A stretch of DNA of 64,000 nucleotides from Argopecten irradians (Eukaryota; Mollusca; Bivalvia; Pectinida; Pectinidae): the NCBI RefSeq assembly GCF_041381155.1, contig NC_091135.1, positions 62,001 to 126,000 of the forward strand, given 5' to 3'. This document shows, piece by piece, positions 1 through 12,000 of the stretch. Within the stretch, counting starts at the first letter, position 1. The number at the start of each line of letters is the position of its first letter. A model generated the notes under the pieces. It was not told where the DNA came from, searched no databases, and worked only from the letters and a program-made list of their open reading frames with translations. Made by a program: the position numbers and the translations under genes.

Positions 1-576
1 AATGAAATGATCATACATGATAATGAAATAATCATACTCGATAATGAAATGATCATACATGATAATGAAATGATTATGCCTGATAATGAAATAATCATGC
101 ATGATAATGAAATGATCATACTCGGTAATGAAATGATCATACTCGATAATGAAATTATCATGCTTGATAATAAAATGATCATGCGTGATAATGAAATGAT
201 CATACATGATAATGTAATGATCTTGCCTGATAATGAAATGATCATGCCTGATAATGAAATGATCATACCTGATAATGAAATGATCATGCTCGATAATGAA
301 ATGATCATACTCGATAATGAAATGATCATACTCGATAATGAAATGATCATACCTGATAATGAAATTATCATGCCTGATAATAAAATTATCATGCCTGATA
401 ATAAAATGATCATGCGTGATAATGAAATGATCATACATGATAATGTAATGATCTTGCCTGATAATGAAATGATCATGCCTGATAATGAAATGATCATGCT
501 CGATAATGAAATTATAATCGATAATGAAATGATTATGCTCAAGAATGAAATGATCATGCATGATAATGATATGTGA
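1..576 (+). repeat. 21-bp minisatellite with an open heptad reading frame
   Basis: About 27 head-to-tail copies of a 21-bp unit, roughly atgatcatnc(a/c)tgataatgaa. The array already runs at base 1, so its left end is outside the window. Because 21 is a multiple of three, the plus strand stays open for 189 codons and would encode a seven-residue repeat of the form M-I-(I/M)-x-D-N-(E/K). The unit contains the palindrome ATGATCAT. No splice sites, promoter or non-repetitive coding sequence join the array, so I annotate it as a satellite, not a gene. Confidence 0.9.
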
Positions 577-3500
577 TATCTACGATTATCCGCTTAAGTC
601 ATAATCTGCAGTAGAGGTCACATGTAATTGTCATACATTTAAAACGTAAATCGACAGGACTAATTAAGTACTTGAAGAGAAACAGCTATCAATCCTGTAA
701 TTCCTCTTAAACAATAACAGCCACCAGAAGTTCGGACACACTATGTACTATGTTTCCTGTGACTCGCCGGTGTGTACAGGTGTGTAAAAGAATATCGTGT
801 AGATAAATAAACCAACGCCGAGCCCAAAAAATCTAAAAAGTATCTAGCACGTATGACATCACACACTTTGATATCTGTCTATTAATAGTTATACGAACAC
901 GGTTGTTTTTGTGCTGTTACTTTGTTTTGTTTTATATACAGCATATACCTATTCTATTAAAGTATACATGTATATACGTGTACGTTTTCAATTATTTTCA
1001 AGAAAGTAACAGTATTAAGAGCAATGACAAGTGTATATATATATATACATGGACTGTTGGTCATTGTCTTTCAATATTTGACTAACATGTGGTCTAATAT
1101 AACATGTTATTGTAATAAAATAATAGCTGTATTAATAGTATGTGTGATGTGTGAATGGAGTATGCAAAAGAGTTATCTCCGTTTAATTGTTGTAAAATTT
1201 TCATTTCAAAACTTAAAATATAATATCTATAATTAATATAAGTTTAAACTATTACTTTTGCCACCATTGGAGAGAATTTATATAGGCTTTGCCTGTAATT
1301 TAATCCATTTGACTTGAAAAATTTTTATCGACAAAGATATATATTGCTGCCTAAAACTAAACTATGTTAATACTTTTGTTCTGCTTCGTTGTGCTTTCTC
1401 CTCTGAAGGCGTGAGTGTTGGCAATGGTCAAATATATTGTTTAAAATGTCAATTAAGTGATTATAAATAAGGCCATTCAAATAATGTCGTGTCGAATACA
1501 GTGGTTATCAGATAAGTCTGTTACGAAAATGCTTAAGCAAACTCCAAATATTGATAAAGGGAAATCCATAGAGTTTAATTAAGACGAGGCTAAAGAGCAA
1601 CCCCCTTAGACCTATATACGTTCCATTCAAATATTTCATTGAATTTTATTCTCTTTAATGCCTCCACTGAATGAGGTAAACTGCTGCCAAGGAGGAATAT
1701 GCGTTCTCTATTTTAAATATGACATCTACAATACTGATCTTAGGGTTAACACATAGTATCCAGAAAGATTGTTGTTATGTAAAAATACCGGATCATTTTT
1801 TTTGGTAGCTACGATCCACTACAAGTTCTGGTCATTTCTTTCAATTTATATTGCATATGTCGTCCATCAAATCTTCTGTTAGAGTAGATCATTGAGTAAC
1901 CTTGCCTAAATGATGTCATATTAGTCCTAATTTGTCTATGGAGGACTCGTTTGAAGTGCCAAGAAGATAACTAAAAGCCTCGTAAGATAAGCTGAATATA
2001 CATGTTAAATTAGTTTCCAGTTGTATGTAATATGAGTCTTTTGAAAGAAAAGATATTCCATATACGAGTTTGTAATACTGTATATTTATTTTCTTGTAGC
2101 TCATTGATACTGCGACGCACAGATAATGATTTAAGCGACATGACATTAAGAAGTTAAATAACATTAAGGGGCAATTCCTATAGATAAGCAGCATATACAA
2201 TGGTTTTTAAGCTCAAAGAAATAAAAGTTGTAGAATGTAAATACTAGGGGTTATTTTTCAAATTAATTCCTACGCGAATACAACTATCCAAAGGTCATTT
2301 GCAAACGATCCGAAAATTACAAAACAACAAAATAAAAACGTCTGATGGTTTACAGAGGTCGCTGAGCGTGACGGATAGCTGGTAGGAATAGAAACACAAT
2401 GGCTGTCTTCGACAGAGGAATGTCTCATATTCATTCTGGAAATACCTTTTCTTTTTTTTTAACTTGCAATGTCAGCTTTTATCTTGTAGTTCCTTTAAAA
2501 TAATTACGACCAACAGAAGTTCTGTTACACATTGCACGATCCATAAGTTCAACAGAAGAATTCTGTAACACCATATCATCAGCGGAATATTCATACCTTC
2601 AGATGCTGGATATACTGTCGATACAAAGAAGGATGGCTGATTTTCTTTGTGTTTGTATAGAACGAGGGAGACACTGTGTGTTCCTTTGTCTTTGTAGATA
2701 TTGCTATAACAATGGTGTCACATACCGAGGAATCCACGGGCTGGGTGTTAGGATGTAATACTCTCGATTTCTTTCTCTCCGATTTCAATACATCCATAGT
2801 ACATATATAGCATATTACTTGGGTGATATTTTAAGACTTCAAAGCAGCAACAAATTGTGATGAATGTTTGAGTTTTATTAGTTTAACGTCCTATTAACAG
2901 CCAAGGTCAGGCTCAAGGTAGATGAAGAATACTCATGCCTGTGGAATAGAAAATAAACGTTAACATTTTTTTCTTCTGATATTTGTTTTTATAATAGATA
3001 ATACAACGCATTTTTTGAACGTTTTTCAGTTGGCATTCATAGCCAATATGAATGCAAACTGAACAGAGACAAGCGCGCTTCATGTTGCGCTTGGTAAGGT
3101 TAAATAGTGGGACTGCAGTGAAAATGTAAATATACTTATGTAAACTGTTTTAGTGTAATACTAAATAGTATCACCCTTTGATGTCAAACCTTTTTCTTAA
3201 CACTACTTTACCGAAGGGAGTATTGAGGCAAGTGGACATATATTCAATCTAGCTTCACAAATATGAACATTTTTTTCACATACAGAGATGTACCTAATAC
3301 AACATTGTAGAAATTAATGAACGTAGGTTGATGTTCAACTTAAAATCAAGACAAAATATTACATGAACTCTTACTAGATATATCAGCACATTGTAGGAAT
3401 GTTTTATCGCATAATTTTTTTAATATTTTCTATTATTGATATGATTTATTTGAATATGTTCTCTAAATATTTCTCCCAAAATACCGCCCAAGGCATGGTA

Positions 3501-3680
3501 AATGCACTTGGAGTCAATATCATTACATGTACATTTTATTATGATTTTAACATTATGTTAAATAATCAAGATTGTTTTCACTTTTTCATGCTACATAACC
3601 AATATAATTACCATATATCACTTACCTTAATGTATGTTCTTTGCACTGTTTGTACACTTCATTCGCGAAGACTGGTTTTA
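577..3680. other. Intergenic, no gene recognised
   Basis: AT-rich DNA with short random ORFs only. The one recognisable item is the dispersed-repeat fragment near 2868-2940. Confidence 0.6.
2868..2940. repeat. Probable dispersed bivalve repeat fragment
   Basis: Contains the phrase gtttaacgtcctattaacag, which I recall from many bivalve genomic repeats. No second copy was seen in this window, so the call rests on memory and is tentative. Confidence 0.3.
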
Positions 3681-3942
3681 ACACTGTATGATACTGGCAT
3701 ATAGTACTCATTTCTCTAACTTAAGCAAAATTGTCGGGTGATTTGATTGGACGCGTTGGTGTTTACTAAATGATGCAAACACGTCTATAAATAGTTTATA
3801 TTTTGTATATTAATAGAACACTGTGTGATACTGGCGTTGTACTCATTTCTCTAACTTAAGCAAAATTGTCGTGTGATTGGATTGGACGCGTTGGTGTTTA
3901 CTAAATGATGCAAACACGTCTATAAATAGTTTATATTTTGTA
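3681..3942 (+). repeat. 137-bp tandem duplication
   Basis: Two adjacent copies, starting at 3681 and 3818, share nearly identical sequence from acactgt to ttatattttgta with only a few substitutions and small indels. No coding role is apparent. Confidence 0.85.
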
Positions 3943-4042
3943 ATTAGTCCAAGTCTGATTGTGCTTCTTTGTATCGTCAGCATTGTGTTCATATAGACAC
4001 TGACATCTATCTACCTAGCTATTTTAGCAACAAGCTTAAGTA

Positions 4043-4212
4043 AAATAGGGGGAAAAAAAGAAATAAAAAGCAAAAAATGCAAAAAAAAAGAGAAAGAAAA
4101 AAAAAGAGAGAAAGAAATAAAAAAAAGAAAGAAATATAAAAAAAAGAGAGAGAAATAAAAATAAAGAAAAGAAAAAAAATATAAAAAAGGTGAAAAAGAA
4201 AAGAAAAAAACC
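4043..4212 (+). repeat. Long polypurine (A/G) tract
   Basis: About 170 bases that are almost entirely A and G on the plus strand, with scattered T or C. It produces spurious Phe-rich ORFs on the minus strand. Such tracts are prone to slippage and triplex formation. Confidence 0.85.
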
Positions 4213-5949
4213 CACTGTGAAGTAGAAAAGATAAATATATAGTTGCATGGTACCAAAAATTATATTACAAGTCTAAATGTGTGACTTGCTTAAGATTTTG
4301 CTACAGTAGGTCACTCCCAGTGTTTTGTTATTCAAAGAAACACCATTTGTTAAATGGCAAACACAAAGATGATGATAGGCGATCACTACAAATAAGTCAA
4401 TAGGTTGTATCAACAAAATATCTAAATATAAAATATAATTGTAGTTAGATAGAGAAATAATGTGTCCCCACATAGTGCTACTTTGAATTTGTAGTTCACA
4501 AAACTATCACACATTATCTTTATATAATAGTTACGTCGTGTCATATTTTGCTTAAGCAGAAATGCAAATCTATTATCGGAGAAGGGACTTCCCAAGTGGT
4601 TATAAATAGAACACTGGAGGGTATTCCCCTATATACCTAACTAGTGTACACATAATCAACGCGTTTATATGGGTAAGATATACTAAAAGAAAAACAATCG
4701 TATTGTAGTAGAATTTACGACGTTGACAATGACAACATCATAATAAAAAACGGCTTGATGTAAATCAAACAAAGGTAATAGGACAGAAGAAAATACAGAA
4801 ACGGTTCCATCAGGTAACTCCTAAGTGTTTTAAATTTTCGACATACATAAAAAATTATTATAATATGGGTCATGTCTCATTCCAGAATGTGACTCGCGTG
4901 AGAGACAGTTTCTGGGTTACTTTTTCGAGTTTCGGGAGGCTGTGATAATTGAAACCCTTAGCTACCAGAAAACTTGAAATGTTACCCGAGTGTAGTGCCA
5001 CTGAATTTAATTTTGTTAAACACTATGATTTATGAAATATTTTAGAAATTATAATAATTTCATTTAAAAAGAAATCGTGACAAACTTAAAGATCAGTGGG
5101 AATGGAATTATTAACATTTTTTGTAAGTTTAACGTCATGGATTTCAATGAAATTATTTTTTTATTCATTTCAGAAATTTGAAATGTATTCACATATAAAC
5201 ACCAAATCGCGATAGAAAACAAGCAAGACATTTTAATTAAACAGTTTATTTATTGTTCAACAGTATATGCAATAATGACTTTATCGAATGAACCCAGAAC
5301 ACGCTTACGTATTACTGTACTGCCATCTTTGACGTCACTTAACAACAATTATAACCGACATAAATTATCACAGCATATAGATCAAAGATGAAACCATTCA
5401 ACAACTTTTTTTATAAAAGGCCAAGAGATAAAATCAAACACAAATAAATGTATATAAACACATTACACATGTCTGATTTCTGGTATAGATATGGAACACT
5501 TATTTCATTTTAGTACAATACAAATAACAACATGGACTCCATAAAGTACTAATTGTAATTTAAATGAGAATTTGAACGGGAAGATTTCAAAGATATTACA
5601 AAGGACATCATTTGATTTATTGCGAACCATCAAATTTCTTTTTTTATATATTCCATAGTTAATAAATATAGATGATAAAAATCAACAGTGTATAGCTAGG
5701 GTACTGATACATCTCATGGAAATGTATGCAAAGGTCCATTTCAAACTATTTGTGTGCAAAATTGTACACAATCATATCAGAAGCTGCTCCTCTACTCTCA
5801 TCAAACACAAAATAATGAAATATAACATGATATAAAGGTACAGTTTGCAAAAAATGAAATGTTTGAAAGGTCGTAAGCTGAAAATTGAAGTATATTGTCA
5901 CAATGTGTTAAAGATTCAAAATATTCCGAATAAGGCAATCGGTCTCAGG
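4213..5949. other. ADSL 3' flank and possible 3' UTR
   Basis: No gene seen. It lies downstream of the minus-strand ADSL stop. Minus-strand AATAAA hexamers at 5245-5254 are candidate poly(A) signals about 700 bases after the stop; I cannot tell which is used. Confidence 0.4.
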
Positions 5950-6036
5950 TCAAAGGTCAAGTTCCGCGATGTCATCAATAATGTTTGCATATGTTACGAT
6001 GTTTGGTTTCACTTCCTCCTCGAGAAATCTGTTCAC
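5950..6036 (-). CDS. ADSL: ADSL exon 13 (residues 483-510 and stop)
   Basis: Starts after TTTTTACAG| with VNRFLEEEV, as in other ADSL C-termini, and ends at TGA 5952-5950. Confidence 0.92.
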   Translation of the reverse strand: MNRFLEEEVKPNIVTYANIIDDIAELDL

Positions 6037-9000
6037 CTGTAAAAATACAAATAAAAGTTGAAGTGACAAGTTTGATAATGCGCCGGGATCAAACAGATAG
6101 GCAAACGACCTAAAACGAATATATTTTTCCTGACACTAAGATATGCTGATTATGCCATTTAAAGCTTTTCAAGCAGTACTCGATCCAAAAATTCACCAAC
6201 ACATTACAAAATTGCAATTAGGAAAACCAGTTGTTCAGCCAACAATTTGTCAGACTTTATCAAAGTTGCAAAGGACCAAGTGAATTCATTTGACGAATTT
6301 TGTTTTCAGAAAAATGGAATTAAGCTTGGTAATCATATAAAGATAGGCGATTGTTGACAGACAATAAAAATAACGCTTTAAGTTAGCTTTCGTTGATAAC
6401 TAGCGTTAGAATACATATAATATTCAACTACTCAACCTGGTTTGGAGCTCGACCAATGAAGTTCTTCGGGTCAAATATATCATCAAGGCAGTTATGAATC
6501 GGTTGGAAGAATGATGATTTCCGGATCCGTTCAAGAAAGTCGTTATCACCACCATATTGCTTTATTTCGATCCCAGCCTCTTGGGATATAGAACGTATTT
6601 GTTCTAGACACTCCTGTCAAAATGTAAATGTAGGATTGATATGAATATAAAGTTTAAAAAGAATATAAGGACAAGTCGTGGAAACATTTGTAGAAGATTT
6701 GTATCAAAAATTAAATTCAAGATAGACCAAGGTGTTGCGGATGAGCAAGCGTTCCCATTTTTGACACCAACATATATACAGGTGAATGACAATATAAAAT
6801 TGAAAAAAGAAAACTTGATGAAGTAACCGGAAGACCAGATTAAATAAATGGAATACCAACTCTCTCTCATCCTACTATACACAGGTCCATAGATTTATCT
6901 ACAGAAGTGGAGTATCGGAAGACCTCACTATATAACCTGAAAATATGAGTGATGATTTAATAATCCCACTCCCTCTGAAGAAAATCCATACAACAAACCT
7001 AAAAAAATACAAAGTGTACACAGACTAATTGTAGGAAGACTAACCTGCCTATTTCCACCAGCCTTGATCATGGCCTTCACGATGGCGTCGGTGGCCATAA
7101 ATGGCAGTTCCTGTCTGATTCTTCTATCAATCACCTTTTTGAAACAAATATAATAATGACATCATCAATCTTAATCCTATATATGTCACCATAGCGTTAA
7201 CTATCTATATAATAGTAACAGTTATAAACTGTGTCTCAAATTTTCAAAGATAGGAGATGAAGAATTTCGATCAATGCCATTCAAACAGTTGGTTAATCTT
7301 ACATAACACTTTGCATTTATGTGTTCTTACCTTTGGGTAGACCACTAGCCCGTCCGAGACGTTATGGAGTGTACTAAGAACAATGTCGGCCGTAAGGAAG
7401 GCCTCAGCTAAACACACTCGTCTGTAGTAAAGGGAGATAATAAATAATATATAGCTGTACGTTATGGGGGTAATCAGTATCATTTTTATTTTATGAAGTT
7501 TTGAAGAAGAAAAATTCATTGCAATAATTTAAGGATTTACTTAGTTATGTGCGGGATTATAACAAATATAGCAGAAAAAAACTACATACTTTCTGTTAGT
7601 ATGGTTACAGACCTATTAGCGCTGTCATCAAGTGTCCGTTCCATCCATTGAACAGACGCCGTCATTAACGGGTCCTGAATTAGACACATCAGGTGTCGCG
7701 ACAACGCACAGCAGCGTTCAGTCCGCATCGGGTTACGTTTGTAGGACACACCAACAGACCCTGTCAATGTTTAGGAACACAGTAACAGAACAACAATACC
7801 CATATATAATGTTATTACCACTTTCGCTGCTGCTACTGATGAAATTGCTAAAAGTCTTAAATAGTGATATTGATGATAATAATCATGATGATGATGATGA
7901 CGTCAACGATGGTAACTTTTACACAAATAATAAAAAAGTTTTTATCATCACAACCCTTGATTACTATTGTACTAAATCATCAACAGTAGGTTGTATTTTG
8001 TGGAAAATTCCAACGTGTGAAAAATGGATCAGCCTCATCAAATGATACCCTGTATTGAAAGCGAATACTGAATCCTCGTCTTTCATGCATCAGTTTAAAA
8101 TTAGTGAATCGCAATACCTGAGTAGAAAGCGTTACGATATATCAACACTAGCTCTTCGCGTCTGGGTGTCTTCTTAGGATCCCAGATGGGCCAGTTGCGC
8201 GGTCCTGACATAGGTCAGATGATTCGTTCGCTGACCTATGTCAGCTTTCCTTTAACTTAAAAATCTACCAGTCCTTGAATGACCATGGCTGTATAATTGG
8301 AAGTGAAATTAATCACAAACAAGAGACATCAAAAATAATTCGAGATAAATACTACTTACCTGAGTGTTCTTTTTCAAAGGGTTCTTCGACTTCTTTGAAA
8401 CTTGCTAATAATCGAATATCAGTACAAATCTGAAAACATAATATATAATTACAGATCTTAAATTGTACTACCATGCTAACCCCGCTCTTAACCTCACAAG
8501 CCTGGCTGACCATGCGTTATCACCGGTCCGATATCACAACAGTAAAAAGACGATAAATCGGCCCACCACATTTATGACATTCTTGTTGATATCCGTTCAT
8601 ATTCTCGAAAGATCGATTAAACCATTGGTTCATTATGACCTTGGCTGTAGATGCACCTTTCTCAGACTTTCTGATAACATACTGTTTATTTGTGTCAAAT
8701 TAGGCTTCCGTCTTAAGTATCTTTATCCCATTGTTGAAACTCACATCCTAATTAGGACTTTCCGTTTTTGTGTTCCCTTTTGAAAATTAACTTTCCCATC
8801 ATTAAAAGTTATCCTTCTAACTGTACCCTCAAATTCATGTGTCACACTTTATGGTCACGTATAGCTGTTACCGTCATTAGCCCAAAGTTCTGTGTTACAA
8901 CCACGCTAGTCTAATACCAACTGTAAGCGTCCATTTGACGTCACACAACACACTAATCCCCACCTACCTTATGGACGCTTGACCCCATACTGGCTAGCGC

Positions 9001-12000
9001 ACTAAGACAATCCACGTCCACTTTACGGCTGTACGTCTGGCCACAAATCAGGAAATTTCTGAAAATTAATATTCCATTGTAACATTATCAGATTTGAAGA
9101 GAGTGAAGAATGAAGAAAAGAAAATGGTGGACCAATCTCCGCCACTTCGAAAAAAATCAACATGGATTTACCGACATTTCAAGTATCTGCAGGGCTTAGT
9201 TGTTCAAATTGTGATTTGGGCTTATGACTGTTAAACGAGAGTTTTCAGATGATAGCATAATTTGAATTTGAAAATATATTATTAGCTATAGAGAATTTTA
9301 GAAGTTGATTAAAAACTTCATTTTCTACCAAAACACTCTTTTTTTGGTGAAGATATAATCACAGATTTTGCAGCAAAAGTGAAATGAAAATTTCTCTAAT
9401 CATGTGATTAAGCTGCTAACCTTTTGAACAACTGACGGTCCCTAAAATGTAATAATTGAAAGTTCGATATACGCAAAACTTTCATCATGCAAGAACTCCA
9501 GATATGGACGTAATGCTACAGAGAATTCAGGTTTGTAGCTTTTCTTGATGGTATCTATAAATGTTTTCTTTAAACCATGTCCATATATCGCAGATACATG
9601 AATTTTGTTTAGTGTGGTTGTTTATATATATATTGTTGGTTGATTATTATATATAGATTACTCACTTTTTAAAACCAGCAGCCTCCGTGACTAATTTATC
9701 TAATATTTCGACCTGCAACGTAAAAAGGAAATCATATAACCTCATGTTTACATTTTGTGACTACACACGATGGTTAACAACTGAAACACAAATAATAAAC
9801 AATGAGTCAAACTATAAAAATACGTATGTTACAGCAACTGACCAAGTTTGAACAGAAGTTGAGGTGGATTTTTTTTTTTTTTTTTTTTTTTTTTATTATT
9901 CACTGTTTTGTAAATTTCCTAGGTGCTCGCTCCAAACGGCATTATTGTGTATTGTAAGCAATCCTGACACCAAATATCTGCATTGTATCTGGATAGTAAT
10001 ATTTTTTTAATAAGTACGTATGTATATAAAATATAGTACAAACAAACCACATGTTTTATTTCCCTTTAAGGATACGGCTAGACAGTTATTTATCATGACC
10101 TACCTTTTCATCACTACCATCAAACAGTGACAGGAAGCTGGCCTGGGTTCCTGTGGTCCCCTTCACGCCTCTAAACCGGATGTTGTTCCGCACTGTCTCC
10201 AAGTTCCTAACGTCCATTAAAAGGTCCTGTACCCAAACACATGCTCTTTTCCCCACTGTAGTTAGTTGTGCGGGTCTAAATCAATAAAAAACGAACGATT
10301 TTGTATGTTATGGAATAATGTTAATTTTAAAATCACATAACAGCAATTCAGGTTCATAAAAATCGTTTTGATTTTAAACTTCAATCTGTTGGTTTCTCTG
10401 TATGGGAGACGTTTTCCAAAAAACTAATTTATGTTTATTTAAAAAAAACCCACTGTGGGTATATGTGTGAAATACAGTACAAACTTTGTACATCGTACAT
10501 CAGTAAACATACTCACTGAAGATGTGTGTAGGAGAGGCAGGGCTGACTTTTATACTCTTCAGCAAACACTGATAGCCTTTGTATGCATCTGGCAAGCTAT
10601 GGAAAAAATAAGAGATACCACCATTATTTTTGTTGTATCAACACTCAACATAGGTTAGCAATAAATATTACTACTAATAATGTCATTCTGCCATCTTGCA
10701 TTATCATATATTCGGGGGTGACAACACGACAAAAATAACCCGCTAATGGAAATAGGTATTGGTGCGTGATTTTGTCGCGTTGTCGCGTTGTGCGTGATTT
10801 TGTCGCGTTGTCGCGTTGTCGTGATAGCGATTGTCATCTTTTACTTATATAATTAAAATTCATGCTTTCCACACGATAACTTTCTTCTATTAAATTTTCA
10901 TTTCTTATTTTGACATTATCCCGCAAAATAGATTATTCTTTGACAAGTTTTAATGGTATTAATTACATAAGCCTCAATCAGCTTCGTTCCGTGAGAAACA
11001 TGTAGTCTTTCCTTCTAAAGAAAGAGAGGTAATATCTAAATTAATAAGCAACAATCAAACTGGTTTTATTCCTGGTCGATACATAGATGAAAATACAAGA
11101 TTGATCTACGATATTATGCAATACACTGAGGAAAATAATATACCTGGCCTCTTGCTTTTAATTGATTTCGAAAAAGCTTTCGATTCTGTTTCATGGAACT
11201 TTATAAATAGAACTCTTGATTCTTTTAACTTTGGTTCCAACATTATAAAATGGATTAATATTTTTCAAACCAATACAAAATCGGCTGTAAATATAGGTGG
11301 CAATTTATCTAATTTCTTTGATATTGAAAGGGGATGTCGTCAGGGTGATCCTGTTTCTTCTTATATTTTCATCTTATGTGCTGAAATTTTATCAATACTT
11401 AGAAATAATGAAAACATAAATGGTATATACATTGAAAACAAAGAAATTCTCCTTACACAGTTTGCTGATGACACATCTGTAATTTTAGATGGCTCTGAAA
11501 AATCTTTAGATCAAACGCTAAAATTTCTAAACTTTTTTGCGGGTATATCAGGATTAAAAATGAATTACACCAAGACCCAGGTAGTATGGATTAGCAGTAT
11601 GAAATATAGTAATAACAATTTCAATAATAATTTTAATTTAAAATGGGGGTCAACACGCTTCAACCTATTAGGCATTGAATACGATGTAGATTTGAGTCAA
11701 ATAATTAAGTTAAATTTTGACAAGAAACTTGTAAAACACAAATCATTGATTTCAGCCTGGAAAAAAAGAATCCTTACACCAATAGGTAAAATAGTTGTTA
11801 TTAAATCTTTACTTATATCACAGTTTAAAAACCATTTATTATCTCACTTCCAAATCCAGACGATCGATATATAAATGTATTCAACAATATTTATTACGAC
11901 TTTTGTGGAAATAGTAAACCTGTGAAAAAGTAAAAAAGTGAAAAGGGACATAATCATCAAAAGTTATGATGAAAGGGTGGTCTTAAAATGTATACAATCT

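Noticed and set aside
2336..2440. Possible shared repeat with 15700-15770 (cttcgacagaggaatgtct versus attcgacagggggatgtct)
   Set aside because: Similarity is short and gapped; not enough to define an element by eye.
4011..4256. Phe-rich minus-strand ORFs
   Set aside because: They are the translation of a polypurine tract; composition alone explains them.
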